From contig NZ_JH719942.1 in the NCBI RefSeq assembly GCF_000275825.1, positions 1,980,013 to 2,044,012 on the forward strand: a stretch of DNA of 64,000 nt, given 5' to 3'. The position numbers were made by a program, and so were the translations under genes. Numbering within the stretch: position 1 is the stretch's first letter; each line of letters starts with the position of its first letter. The notes below the pieces were generated by a model. That model had not been told where the DNA came from and ran no database searches. It saw nothing but the letters and a program-made list of their open reading frames with translations. This stretch comes from Saprospira grandis DSM 2844. Its GTDB lineage: Bacteria > Bacteroidota > Bacteroidia > Chitinophagales > Saprospiraceae. Below are positions 52,473-61,012 of the stretch, one piece after another.

Positions 52473-52620
52473 AGCGGGCGAAGCCCGCTGGCCTAGCGAT
52501 GCGGCGGGGTGGCCGTTAGGCCAGACCGAGTTTTTGAGCGCAGCGAAAAAACGAAGGGCCGAGCGAGCAGCGAGCCCCAAAGCGTAGCGCCGCAAGGCGA
52601 AGCCGCAGCGGAGGCCCCAA
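52473..52620 (-). repeat. GGGGC intergenic mosaic element, copy 18 (type B)
   Basis: On the minus strand: TTGGGGCCTCC, head hairpin GCTGCGGCTTCGCCTTGCGGC, GCTACGCTTTGGGGCTCGC, CTCGGCCC, a long variable hairpin GTTTTTTCGC/GCTCAAAAAC, GGTCTGGCC/GGCC, CACCCCGCCGCATCGCTAGG, and a final AGCGGGC/GCCCGCT hairpin. Confidence 0.86.
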
Positions 52621-52707
52621 CAAACAGAAAAAAGAAAAAGCGTATTGATTTTGAGGCAAAAAAGAGAAGGGAGCGAGATGCTATTCAGCAATTACAGGCT
52701 TTTTTGC

Positions 52708-52715
52708 TACTTTTG
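52708..52715 (+). promoter_or_regulatory. Candidate -7 box of prfC
   Basis: TACTTTTG lies 24 bases before the ATG and matches TAnnTTTG. The upstream -33 region is not clear. Confidence 0.45.
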
Positions 52716-52739
52716 TGGCGCAAAACAAAAGCAAAATCA

Positions 52740-54320
52740 ATGTCGACAAAAATAGCTGCAGAAATAAATAAGAGGCGCACCTTTGCCGTAGTCGCCCACC
52801 CTGATGCGGGAAAAACCACCTTGACCGAAAAACTCCTACTTTTTGGTGGGGCGATTCAGGTAGCGGGAGCGGTAAAGTCTAATAAAATCAAGAAATCGAC
52901 CACTTCCGATTTTATGGAAATTGAGAAGCAGCGGGGAATTTCGGTGGCCACCTCGGTTATGGGTTTTGAGTATCGGGATCGGCAGATCAATATTTTGGAT
53001 ACGCCGGGTCACAAAGATTTTGCGGAAGATACTTATCGGACCTTGACGGCGGTAGACAGTGTGATTGTGGTGATTGATGTGGCCAAGGGAGTAGAGGCGC
53101 AGACCGAACGATTGGTAGAGGTTTGCCGTATGCGCGACACCCCCGTCATGGTCTTTATCAATAAATTGGACCGTGTGGGCAAGGATGGGATGGACCTATT
53201 GGATGAGATTGAGGAAAAGCTCAAGCTCAATGTTTGTCCCCTGAGTTGGCCCGTAGGTATGGGCCCCGATTTTAAGGGGGTGTACAATATCTATGAAAAG
53301 CAGCTCAACTTATTTGCGCCAGGGACAAAATACGGCGACCTTACGGCTTTGGAAGACCTAGATGACCCTGTTTTGGATAAATTAGTGGGTGAACATTATG
53401 CTGAAGAGCTAAGAGAAGAGGCCAATATGGTCATGGAAGTTTATCCAGATTTTGATCGAGAAGCCTACCTTAAAGGGCAACTATCGCCAGTGTTTTTTGG
53501 CTCGGCAGTAAATAACTTTGGGGTAAAAGAACTGCTTGATTGCTTTGTAGAAGTGGCGCCCACGCCAACGAGCTTTCATACAGAAGAGCGAGATGTTGAG
53601 CCGCTAGAGCCTAAGTTTACGGGCTTTATTTTTAAGATCCATGCGAATATGGACCCTCGTCACCGCGACCGCATTGCCTTTATGCGGGTTTGTTCGGGCG
53701 TATTTGAGCGCAATACCAACTACCTGCATGTTCGGAAGAACAAAAAGATGAAATTCTCGAACCCCACGACCTTTATGGCCTCTAAAAAAGAGGTGGTCGA
53801 GCAGGCTTACCCTGGCGATATTGTGGGCCTTTACGATTCGGGCAACTTTAAGATTGGCGATGGCCTGACAGAAGGCGAAAGTCTACATTTTAAGGGGATT
53901 CCCAGCTTTTCGCCCGAGCTTTTCCGTTATATAGAAAACGCCAACCCCATGAAATCGAAGCAATTGGCCAAGGGAATTGATCAATTGATGGATGAGGGAG
54001 TGGCGCAAATCTTTACCAAAACCTCAAACAATCGCAAGATTATTGGTACCGTAGGGCAGCTTCAGTTTGATGTATTGCAATATCGTTTGGAGCATGAATA
54101 TGGGGCCAGTTGTCGCTATGAGCCCGTGCAACTGCACAAAGCTTGCTGGATAGAGGCCGAAGAGGAGGAGCAACTCAAGGAGTTTTTGCGGAAAAAGGCC
54201 CAATTTATTGCCAAAGATAAAGATGGCCGCTATGTCTATTTGGCCGAGTCTAAATGGATGCTAGGAACGGCTCAGCAAGACTACCCCAATATTAAATTTC
54301 ACTTTAAATCAGACTTCTAA
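52740..54320 (+). CDS. prfC: Peptide chain release factor 3
   Basis: RF3 is the translational GTPase that recycles RF1/RF2 after termination. The 526-residue length and the opening [20 protein letters not shown] (G1), [10 protein letters not shown] (G2), DTPGHKDF (G3) and INKLDR (G4) are diagnostic, with the RF3-specific stretch [12 protein letters not shown]. The late region [20 protein letters not shown] is also typical. ATG 52740 starts MSTKIAAEI; a longer in-frame reading would cross a repeat element and the promoter. Confidence 0.96.
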   Translation: MSTKIAAEINKRRTFAVVAHPDAGKTTLTEKLLLFGGAIQVAGAVKSNKIKKSTTSDFMEIEKQRGISVATSVMGFEYRDRQINILDTPGHKDFAEDTYRTLTAVDSVIVVIDVAKGVEAQTERLVEVCRMRDTPVMVFINKLDRVGKDGMDLLDEIEEKLKLNVCPLSWPVGMGPDFKGVYNIYEKQLNLFAPGTKYGDLTALEDLDDPVLDKLVGEHYAEELREEANMVMEVYPDFDREAYLKGQLSPVFFGSAVNNFGVKELLDCFVEVAPTPTSFHTEERDVEPLEPKFTGFIFKIHANMDPRHRDRIAFMRVCSGVFERNTNYLHVRKNKKMKFSNPTTFMASKKEVVEQAYPGDIVGLYDSGNFKIGDGLTEGESLHFKGIPSFSPELFRYIENANPMKSKQLAKGIDQLMDEGVAQIFTKTSNNRKIIGTVGQLQFDVLQYRLEHEYGASCRYEPVQLHKACWIEAEEEEQLKEFLRKKAQFIAKDKDGRYVYLAESKWMLGTAQQDYPNIKFHFKSDF

Positions 54321-54322
54321 GG

Positions 54323-55963
54323 ATGCGTCAATTGCCTGCTTATCTGCTTTTGGCCCTTTTGGCCCTGCTTCTTGTTCAATGTGCTCAGCAACAACCTCTG
54401 CAAGGAGGGCCAAAAGATGAGCAGCCGCCAGAGCTAGATTTGCGGCGCTACTCTACGCCCAACTATCAAACAAACTTTAAGGAAAAAGAGATCTTACTGA
54501 CCTTTAACGAATGGGTGCAGCTCAAAAACGCCCAACAGCAAATCTTAATTTCGCCACCCTTGGACAAAAAACCAAAGGTGAAGGTCAAGAACAAAACGGT
54601 CATTCTCCGCTTCCAAGAAGAACTGAAAGAAAATACCACCTATAGTATTCAGTTTGGCCAAAGTATTGTCGATTTTCGAGAGGGAAACCCCGTCAAAGAC
54701 CTGCGTTTTGTCTTTTCTACAGGCGCCCAACTCGATTCTCTTCAGTTAGGCGGCCAATTGCTAGATGCCAAAACAACGGCCCCGGTCGCCGAGGCTTGGG
54801 TGATGCTCTATGAAGGAGAGCTAGGCGACTCTACGCCCATCCTTCAGCGGCCCAACTACCTGGCCCAAACCGATGAAAAAGGAGGCTTTAAGCTGGAAAA
54901 CTTGAAGGCGGGCCGCTATATCCTTTTTGGCTTGATGGATAAAAATAACGACTATCGCTATCAGCCCAATGAGGAGCTGGCGTTTTGGTCCGAGCCCATT
55001 GTTTTGACCGATAGCAGCGCCGGAAACCCCAAGCTCCGCCTATTTGCAGCGGCCCAAGAACAAAAGTTGGTTTCGGCCAAACAATTGGCCCAGCAACAGG
55101 GGCAACTGCAATTTCTAAAACCCTTTTCAGATAGCCTGAAAATTCAGCCCTTAGAGGAGCTAGAAGACTGGACCTATTACCAAAATAAGGAGTTTGTCTG
55201 GCTGTTTTGGAAAGGCGCCCAAGGCGAGGAACTTCGATTTGTACTAGAGGCTGGCGATTATCGAGATACGGCCAAAATTAACCTTTATACGGGCCTAGAT
55301 CCTAGCGAACTGCGCTTGATTGACCCCAAAAAAGCCGGCAAGTCTAGGGCCACAGATGGCCTGCAAATCCCCCTGCCTATCTTGCACCCCAAAAACCCGA
55401 TGCAGCTTGATTTTGGGGCCCCGATTCAACGCATTGATACTAGCCTTTGTGTTTGGCAAAATGACACGGGCCTCAGTTTGGGCCCCCTGAGTTTTCAGCC
55501 TGCAGGCAATTATCTCTGGACCTTAGAGGCGCCAAAAGCGCCTTCTGCAACTTATAGCCTTCAGTTGTTGCCCGGCGCTTTGACCGACATTTGGGGGCAG
55601 CAAAATGAAGATACCCTAAAGGCCAGTTATGCCCTAGAAACCGATAAAACTTTAGGCAATATTTTGGCCCAAATCCAAAATGTCGATAGTAGCAAGCAAT
55701 ATGTTTTTGAGCTGCGCCGAAACCAAGAGGAGGTCGTTCACAAACAGTTGCTTTTGGGCCAAAGCCAATATGCGCTCAATTTTCCCCTGCTCCCACCAGG
55801 CAATTACCAAATTCAACTGATTTGGGATGAAAACCAAGATGGGCAATGGACCACCGGCGATTATCTAAAATTAAAGCAAGCCGAGAAAATATCTAGTTCT
55901 AAGGAGTTGCCTTTGCGCCCCGGTTGGGACAATGAAATTTCTCTAGATCTAAAAGAAGATTAG
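54323..55963 (+). CDS. Lipoprotein with Ig-like and carboxypeptidase-regulatory-like domains
   Basis: This 546-residue protein has a lipoprotein signal peptide ending LLVQC (Cys 20). Residues about 40-135 (GGPKDEQPPELDL, LLTFNEWVQLKNAQQQILIS, NTTYSIQFGQSIVDFREGN) match the bacterial Ig-like domain found at the start of such Bacteroidota lipoproteins. A DKNNDYRYQPNE segment (about 215) and DENQDGQWTTGDYL (about 510) resemble Ca-binding Asp/Asn-rich loops in beta-sandwich domains. Role unknown, probably at the outer membrane. Its start is only 2 bases after the prfC stop, so the two are co-transcribed. Confidence 0.8.
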   Translation: MRQLPAYLLLALLALLLVQCAQQQPLQGGPKDEQPPELDLRRYSTPNYQTNFKEKEILLTFNEWVQLKNAQQQILISPPLDKKPKVKVKNKTVILRFQEELKENTTYSIQFGQSIVDFREGNPVKDLRFVFSTGAQLDSLQLGGQLLDAKTTAPVAEAWVMLYEGELGDSTPILQRPNYLAQTDEKGGFKLENLKAGRYILFGLMDKNNDYRYQPNEELAFWSEPIVLTDSSAGNPKLRLFAAAQEQKLVSAKQLAQQQGQLQFLKPFSDSLKIQPLEELEDWTYYQNKEFVWLFWKGAQGEELRFVLEAGDYRDTAKINLYTGLDPSELRLIDPKKAGKSRATDGLQIPLPILHPKNPMQLDFGAPIQRIDTSLCVWQNDTGLSLGPLSFQPAGNYLWTLEAPKAPSATYSLQLLPGALTDIWGQQNEDTLKASYALETDKTLGNILAQIQNVDSSKQYVFELRRNQEEVVHKQLLLGQSQYALNFPLLPPGNYQIQLIWDENQDGQWTTGDYLKLKQAEKISSSKELPLRPGWDNEISLDLKED

Positions 55964-55971
55964 CAGGATGA

Positions 55972-56120
55972 TTTGGGGCTGCCCCGCCCTGCGGGCGGGT
56001 CGGGCTGTCTCGCAGCTCGCTATTCGCTCGGCCCTGCGCAAAATTTCGCTACGCTCATTTTGCTGGGTCTGCGGCTTCGCCGCCCTGCTGCCCATCCCTC
56101 AGCCTGCGGCCCTTCGGGCC
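55972..56120 (+). repeat. GGGGC intergenic mosaic element, copy 19 (type A)
   Basis: TTT-GGGGCTGCCCC, hairpin GCCCTGCGGGC, TCGGGCTGTCTCGC, AGCTCGCTATTCGCTCGG, a long variable hairpin GCAAAAT/ATTTTGC, GGTCTGCGGC/GCCGC hairpin, CCATCCCTCAGCC and a final GGCCC/GGGCC hairpin. It starts 8 bases after the lipoprotein stop, between convergent genes. Confidence 0.87.
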
Positions 56121-56130
56121 TGTAGGACCT

Positions 56131-56167
56131 AAAAAAGCTTGAACCTCATCAAGGTTCAAGCTTTCTA
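56131..56167. terminator. Bidirectional terminator
   Basis: A perfect 13-bp stem (AAAGCTTGAACCT / AGGTTCAAGCTTT) with a 5-base loop, flanked by A and T runs, lies between the convergent lipoprotein and Rpn-like genes. Confidence 0.9.
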
Positions 56168-56177
56168 TTATTTAGGG

Positions 56178-57113
56178 CTAGTCCTTTAGCCAATTTTTGA
56201 GTTGTTCTAGGCTACAGCCGGTAATTTGCGCAATTTGGTCTAAGGGTAAATTAGCGGCCTGCATTTGTTTGGCCATGGCTTTTTTTGCCTTTAATTCACC
56301 TTTTTCTTCTCCTTCTTTCAGTCCTTCTTCTCGTCCTTGTTCTAGCCCTTTTTCTAAGCCTTCTTCCAAGCCCTCGGCTCTGCCTTTTTCTAGGCCCTCT
56401 TCTAGAGCGGTGTCAATCACATTTTTAATATCTCGATGCTTTTTGAGAGAGACCTCATAATTTTGGCGCTCCTCAATAGAGTAGCTGGCAATTTCGGCGG
56501 CACGGAAAAGCCCAATGAAAATGCGCTCTTGCAAAGCCGCTGGCCGATCTTCTAATTTGGCCAAATAGCGGAAAAGATAAAGCCATTTATCTTGTAGATC
56601 TTCTAGCTCATCTAGGGTTTTGGTAAAATTAGGCAGCTCGATATAAATATAGGTAAGGTCTTCAAAGAAGAGCTCTTTATCTTGGTCCTTGAGCTGTACA
56701 TAGCGAATCACTCGATTATGGGGGTTGGGCTGATTGATCTTAAAATCGAGAATACAGATCGTATAAATGGGCCAGAGCTTAAAATTCCAATCGCCCCTTT
56801 CGGATTGTTCTTGAATGGGGAAGGTGCTATAAAAAATAGAGCGGTCGATGAAATGATTTTGCTTACTGCGTTGCAGCTCAATAATAAACTGCTCGCCTCG
56901 GCTGCTGGTGCAATAAATATCAAAAATAACTTTTCGGTCCAGAAAGCTGGAGGGCAGGCGTTCGCTAGGGAGATATTCGAGGTCCTCCACCTGATGCTTT
57001 TCGGGCAGCAGCTGATTGAGAAAATGGATAAGCAGCTCCTTATTGGCGGCCTCGCCAAAAAGCTTCTTAAATCCAAAATCGGTCAGTGGATTGATATAGC
57101 GATCCTTGATCAT
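56178..57113 (-). CDS. Rpn/PD-(D/E)XK-family nuclease
   Basis: This 311-residue protein belongs to the Rpn (PDDEXK transposase-like, TIGR01784) family: INPLTDFGFKKLFGEAANKE, then KVIFDIYC and FIIELQRSKQ, which supply the D-(E-x-Q) nuclease core. Residues about 240-275 are a Glu-Gly-rich helical repeat (EGLEKGRAEGLEEGLEKG), a hallmark of the family's C-terminus. The end (LPLDQIAQITGCSLEQLKNW) is a small HTH-like tail. Members promote recA-independent recombination or act in phage/plasmid conflict; many are multicopy. ATG 57113 is chosen since the longer reading uses TTG. Confidence 0.87.
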   Translation of the reverse strand: MIKDRYINPLTDFGFKKLFGEAANKELLIHFLNQLLPEKHQVEDLEYLPSERLPSSFLDRKVIFDIYCTSSRGEQFIIELQRSKQNHFIDRSIFYSTFPIQEQSERGDWNFKLWPIYTICILDFKINQPNPHNRVIRYVQLKDQDKELFFEDLTYIYIELPNFTKTLDELEDLQDKWLYLFRYLAKLEDRPAALQERIFIGLFRAAEIASYSIEERQNYEVSLKKHRDIKNVIDTALEEGLEKGRAEGLEEGLEKGLEQGREEGLKEGEEKGELKAKKAMAKQMQAANLPLDQIAQITGCSLEQLKNWLKD

Positions 57114-57266
57114 CTTTTTTTCTTCTTTTCCCAAAATTAAGACATTTAAATGAGGTGATAAAAAAATGCAGCGCTAAAAACTGCGTATACCCCTAACTAT
57201 ACGAACTAAAAACCAAATAACAAACACTTAGATGTACTTAATTTTAGATTTGGGCCAAATTTGCGG

Positions 57267-57474
57267 TTTTGGGGGCGCGAAGCGCCCGGCCACAACAAGG
57301 CCTTTAGGCCGCCGTTCGACGACCGAAGGGAGTAACCGATGTGAAAGGGGGCGGCCTAGCGATGTGCAGCAGTGGCCGAAGGCCAGACCAAAGCGGCGCA
57401 GCCGCTGCAGGGCCGAGCGAATAGCGAGCTGCGAAACGTAGCGCCTGCCGCAGGCAGGAGGCCCCAAAAAAAAA
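57267..57474 (-). repeat. GGGGC intergenic mosaic element, copy 20 (type B + C-like segment)
   Basis: On the minus strand: TTTT-GGGGCCTCC, hairpin TGCCTGCGGCAGGCG, CTACGTTTCGCAGCTCGC, CTCGGCCC, a variable hairpin AGCGGC/GCCGCT with a TGC loop, GGTCTGGCC/GGCC, ACATCGCTAGGCC. Beyond this lies a C-like segment GGTTACTCCCTTCGGTCGTC, GAACGGC, a variable hairpin GGCCTAAAGGCC, TTGTTGTGG and a final GGGCGC/GCGCCC hairpin. The C part comes after B here, the reverse of copies 8 and 10. Confidence 0.83.
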
Positions 57475-57506
57475 CAAAAACCCTCCTTATCTGTAGACAA
57501 GGAGGG
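57470..57506 (-). terminator. Terminator of the DUF779 gene
   Basis: On the minus strand an 8-bp stem (CCCTCCTT / AAGGAGGG, 10-base loop) is followed by TTTTTGTTTTTTTTT. It lies about 75 bases after the stop of the DUF779 gene. Confidence 0.75.
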
Positions 57507-57578
57507 TGGAGCTTATTCAAAAACTACATCATTAGGAGTAGATGATAGTTTTCAAAGTACTCTTGATAAAAGAAACAA

Positions 57579-57938
57579 CTATGCGTCTTTAACTTGAGCG
57601 GCTTCTTCATCGGTCAGTAATCTAGATCTGATGATAAAGCGCAGGCCTAAGGGAATTTCGAGAGAGAAGCTAGCGCCTCGTCCGGGAATGACATCTAGGG
57701 TAAGGTGGCTATGCTTCCAATATTTGTATTGAAAAGCTGACATATAAAAAGGGCAGCCTTCCAGTTCGGCGAGCAGCACATCCGAGTCGTCGATCATAAG
57801 TTCTCCGGCCTCGAAGCACATAGGGGCGGAGCCGTCGCAGCAACCGCCGCTTTGATGGAACATCAGATCGCCGTGTTTGGCTTTGAGTTGTTGGATGAGC
57901 TGTCGTGCTTTTTCTGTTGCATCGACTAGTTCTGCCAT
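57579..57938 (-). CDS. DUF779 protein
   Basis: This 119-residue DUF779 protein has the family motif FHQSGGCCDGSAPMC, with clustered Cys residues, followed by DVLLAELEGCPFYMS and a C-terminal FSLEIPLGLRFIIRSRLL. DUF779 genes typically lie next to an acetaldehyde dehydrogenase of the ExaC/AldB type, as here. The clustered Cys suggest metal binding or a redox role, but function is not known. The gene is separated by 13 bases from the dehydrogenase stop. Confidence 0.9.
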   Translation of the reverse strand: MAELVDATEKARQLIQQLKAKHGDLMFHQSGGCCDGSAPMCFEAGELMIDDSDVLLAELEGCPFYMSAFQYKYWKHSHLTLDVIPGRGASFSLEIPLGLRFIIRSRLLTDEEAAQVKDA

Positions 57939-57951
57939 AAAGTGGAGTGAT

Positions 57952-59472
57952 TTAGAAGAATCCGAGAGCGTTCTTATCATAAGAGATGAGCATATTTTTG
58001 GTTTGGCGATAGTGAGCCAGCATCATCTTGTGATTTTCGCGTCCGATTCCGGATTTTTTATAGCCACCAAAAGGAGCGTGAGCGGGATAAGCGTGATAAT
58101 TATTGACCCAAACGCGTCCGGCTTCAATTTTTCTAGAGATTTGGTAAGCTTGGTGCATATCTCGGGTCCATACGCCTGCGCCTAGTCCGTAGAGGGTATC
58201 ATTGGCAATTTCTACGGCTTCGGCTTCATCCTTAAAGGTGGTAATACAAACGACTGGGCCAAAAATTTCTTCTTGGAACACTCTCATTTTATTGTGTCCT
58301 TTGAGGATAGTGGGGCGGATATAGTATCCACCAGCGAGGCTATCTACGGTAGCGGCGGCACCGCCTGCCAATACTTCGCAACCTTCTTCCTTACCAATTT
58401 TGATATAGTTGAGGATCTTCTCGTATTGGTCATTAGAAGCTTGGGCGCCCATCATGGTGTTAGGGTCGAGGGGGTGGCCCATTTTAATGGCATTCACGCG
58501 TTCGATGAGGCGTTCGATAAACTTATCGGCGATACTTTCTTGGACCAAAATGCGGGAGGGGCAAGTACAGACTTCGCCTTGGTTGAGGGCAAACATAGCG
58601 GCCCCTTCTAGGCATTTATCGAAGAAGGCGTCATCTTCTGTCATCACGTTAGCGAAGAAAACGTTGGGCGACTTACCGCCCAATTCCAAAGTAACGGGAA
58701 TCAAGTTTTTGGAAGCATACTGCATAATAAGCTGACCGGTGGTGGTTTCTCCGGTAAAGGCTACTTTGCGTACATCGGGGTGAGAAGCTAGGGGTTTACC
58801 TGCTTCTACGCCAAAGCCGTTGACTACATTCAGTACGCCTTTGGGCAAAATATCTTGGATAAGTTCCATTAGAATTAGGATCCCTACAGGAGTTTGTTCT
58901 GCGGGTTTAAGGACCACGCAGTTACCGGCGGCTAGAGCGGGAGCGATTTTCCAGGCAGCCATAAGGAGCGGGAAGTTCCAGGGAATAATCTGGGCCACTA
59001 CACCTAGGGGTTCTTGGACATTGATACAAACGGTATTAGCGTCGAGTTCGCTCATGCTACCTTCTTCAGCGCGGATAACGCCAGCAAAATAGCGGAAATG
59101 GTCGACAGCTAGGGGCATATCGGCTGCACGAGTTTCGCGAATGGCCTTACCGTTGTCCCAGGTTTCGGTACGGGCGAGTAGTTCAAGATTTTGCTCCATG
59201 CGGTCGGCAATCTTGAGTAGAATATTGCTACGGAAAGTGGCCGAGCTGTTGTTCCATGCTGGAGCGGCGGCCCAGGCGGCGGCTACGGCCTTATCAATAT
59301 CTTCTTTGGTAGAGCGGGGGATGAGTGTAAAGCTTTTCCCGTCTACGGGAGATATATTTTCGAAATACTCGCCATTGGTAGGTTTTACCCATTCTCCGCC
59401 GATAAAGTTTTCGTATTGAGGTTTGAAGTCGGGAGCTTTTAGGACTTCATCCATTACATTTGTTTCTTGCAT
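57952..59472 (-). CDS. Aldehyde dehydrogenase (ExaC/AldB-like)
   Basis: This 506-residue NAD(P)-dependent aldehyde dehydrogenase has the motifs [20 protein letters not shown], the catalytic Glu in LELGGKSPN and the nucleophilic Cys in [11 protein letters not shown], which is the spelling of the acetaldehyde-type ExaC/AldB subgroup. The C-terminus has [16 protein letters not shown]. It oxidises acetaldehyde or other short aldehydes in the cytoplasm. It precedes the DUF779 gene in an operon and is divergent from an AraC regulator. A TACCTTTG box lies 82 bases before the ATG. Confidence 0.95.
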   Translation of the reverse strand: MQETNVMDEVLKAPDFKPQYENFIGGEWVKPTNGEYFENISPVDGKSFTLIPRSTKEDIDKAVAAAWAAAPAWNNSSATFRSNILLKIADRMEQNLELLARTETWDNGKAIRETRAADMPLAVDHFRYFAGVIRAEEGSMSELDANTVCINVQEPLGVVAQIIPWNFPLLMAAWKIAPALAAGNCVVLKPAEQTPVGILILMELIQDILPKGVLNVVNGFGVEAGKPLASHPDVRKVAFTGETTTGQLIMQYASKNLIPVTLELGGKSPNVFFANVMTEDDAFFDKCLEGAAMFALNQGEVCTCPSRILVQESIADKFIERLIERVNAIKMGHPLDPNTMMGAQASNDQYEKILNYIKIGKEEGCEVLAGGAAATVDSLAGGYYIRPTILKGHNKMRVFQEEIFGPVVCITTFKDEAEAVEIANDTLYGLGAGVWTRDMHQAYQISRKIEAGRVWVNNYHAYPAHAPFGGYKKSGIGRENHKMMLAHYRQTKNMLISYDKNALGFF

Positions 59473-59554
59473 GTTGTTGTTGGTTGTTCAATTTAGCAAA
59501 AGCAGGAGCTTTCATTAAACTGGTTGTTAGCAAATAGTTTTACTGTTGACTAGC

Positions 59555-59562
59555 CAAAGGTA
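59555..59562 (-). promoter_or_regulatory. Candidate -7 box of the aldehyde dehydrogenase operon
   Basis: On the minus strand TACCTTTG is an exact TAnnTTTG match, identical to that of the E1 dehydrogenase gene. In the leader, GGTTGTT occurs at 59482 and 59522 (40 bases apart), each followed within 12 bases by AGCAAA. These might bind the AraC-type protein coded divergently; this is a guess. Confidence 0.45.
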
Positions 59563-59749
59563 ATTTATAAATCTGGAGTCTTTTTGTAGCTTTCTATCAG
59601 ATATTTGAACAATCCTATCAATTTCAATTCGCTAGGCCCATAAAAAAACTGTAGATTAAGGGAATGGCCTTATTTTTATTTGTCTTAGGGCTTAGTTTTT
59701 CGACTCCTTAGTTTGGGTAAAATTTTCTTCATCCTCAAAACCAATCAGC

Positions 59750-60655
59750 ATGTTATTACCAGATAATTACCGAGCGGGTCGTTCATTACACACTTTAGTT
59801 GAGCAGCAAAACAGTTTTGCGGCGGCCCAGGCGGAGCTTCATATTTTTGAGACGCATCAGATGGCAGAGTCGGTAGAATTACAGTTTCGGCAGCCGGTAT
59901 TGGCGGCTATGTTGATGGGAAAAAAGCGGATGCATTTGCGAGACAAGGCGCCTTTTTGTTTTTTGCCTGGGGAGTCGGTGCTTTTGCCTGCCAATGAATT
60001 GATGCGCATTGATTTTCCGGAGGCCAATATGCAGCAGCCCACCAAATGTTTGGCTTTGGCCTTGGATGAGGATATGGTGCAGCAGGAGTTAGATTGGCTG
60101 AATGGGGAGCGTCCTCGGGAGGATGGGCTGCTTTGGTCTTTTCAGTCGGGCAATTTTCATTTTACGCATTCTTTGGCGGTGCAGCAGATTTTGCAGCGGC
60201 TCATCTTTTTATTTACGGAGGGGCATCCTTCTAAGGATTTATTTGTGGGGATGGCCTTAAAAGAGTTGTTGTTGCGGGTATTGCAGCAAGAAAATGAGGT
60301 AAAGTTGGGGGCGGAAGACAGTCGGTTGGCGCAGTTGGTTCAGTACATCCGCCAGCATTTGAGAGAAGAGTTTAGCGTTGGCGAATTGAGTAAAAAAGCC
60401 TGTATGAGTGAGGCTCATTTTTATCGATCCTTTAAGGCAGAGTTGGGGCAATCGCCCAATGATTTTATCCAAGAAGAGCGTTTAAAACTGGCGGCTAGTC
60501 TTTTGTTGCAAACAGAAGAAAAGATTGGGGACATTGCCCTAGATTGTGGCTTTAATAGCCTGTCTTATTTTAATCGCTTGTTTAAGCGGCGCTATCAAAA
60601 AACGCCCTCTCGTTTTCGGAAAGAGAAGCGGGGGGGGGAATTATCGGACTGCTAG
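59750..60655 (+). CDS. AraC-family transcriptional regulator
   Basis: This 301-residue protein has an N-terminal AraC-type ligand-binding domain (about 20-180) and a C-terminal pair of helix-turn-helix motifs (about 200-295): LVQYIRQHLREEFSVGELSK, CMSEAHFYRSFKAELGQSPN, then IGDIALDCGFNSLSYFNRLF with the standard F.R.Y..TPS.FR ending. It is coded divergently from the aldehyde dehydrogenase-DUF779 operon, which it probably activates in response to an alcohol or aldehyde. That role is inferred from the arrangement. Confidence 0.9.
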   Translation: MLLPDNYRAGRSLHTLVEQQNSFAAAQAELHIFETHQMAESVELQFRQPVLAAMLMGKKRMHLRDKAPFCFLPGESVLLPANELMRIDFPEANMQQPTKCLALALDEDMVQQELDWLNGERPREDGLLWSFQSGNFHFTHSLAVQQILQRLIFLFTEGHPSKDLFVGMALKELLLRVLQQENEVKLGAEDSRLAQLVQYIRQHLREEFSVGELSKKACMSEAHFYRSFKAELGQSPNDFIQEERLKLAASLLLQTEEKIGDIALDCGFNSLSYFNRLFKRRYQKTPSRFRKEKRGGELSDC

Positions 60656-60664
60656 GGCGTATTT

Positions 60665-60783
60665 GGCCTAGCGATGTGAAAGGGGGGCCGTAGGCCAGAC
60701 CAAAGCCGCCGCAGGCGGCTGCAGGGCCGAGCGAGCAGCGAGCCCTGGAACGTAGCGCCCGCCGCAGGCGGGAGGCCCCAAAA
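60665..60783 (-). repeat. GGGGC intergenic mosaic element, copy 21 (type B)
   Basis: On the minus strand: TTTT-GGGGCCTCC, hairpin CGCCTGCGGCGGGCG, CTACGTTCCAGGGCTCGC, CTCGGCCC, a variable hairpin AGCCGCC/GGCGGCT with a TGC loop, GGTCTGGCC/GGCC, CCCCCTTTCACATCGCTAGG. It begins 9 bases after the AraC stop. Confidence 0.87.
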
Positions 60784-60803
60784 TAGCAGTTAAATAAAAA
60801 TAA

Positions 60804-60822
60804 AACTGACAGATTGTCAGTT
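60804..60822. other. Perfect 8-bp hairpin upstream of secA
   Basis: AACTGACA-GAT-TGTCAGTT is a perfect inverted repeat. It lacks a T-run on the plus strand; on the minus strand T-rich sequence follows. It could be a weak terminator or an operator between the AraC and secA genes. Confidence 0.5.
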
Positions 60823-60926
60823 GGTTATGCCAAGGGAAATAAATTAAAAAAAGCCTAAAATCCCCATAATGAGGAGCTTGAGCTATAATTGCGGCCATTA
60901 ATTGCGCAACTTCTTCATTTAAGTTG

Positions 60927-60934
60927 TATTTTTG
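60927..60934 (+). promoter_or_regulatory. Candidate -7 box of secA
   Basis: TATTTTTG in TTGTATTTTTGTATG lies 78 bases before the secA ATG, the same string as before mnmE and valS. Confidence 0.45.
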
Positions 60935-61012
60935 TATGAGTTTTGCCCAGAGCAAACGGCAGAAAGGGACAAACCCCTTCTAATTTACAGAATATAAACT
61001 TTATACCTTAGC

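Noticed and set aside
60668-60955. Minus-strand ORF upstream of secA
   Set aside because: Half of it is the type B element and the rest has no gene-like features; it overlaps the secA promoter region.
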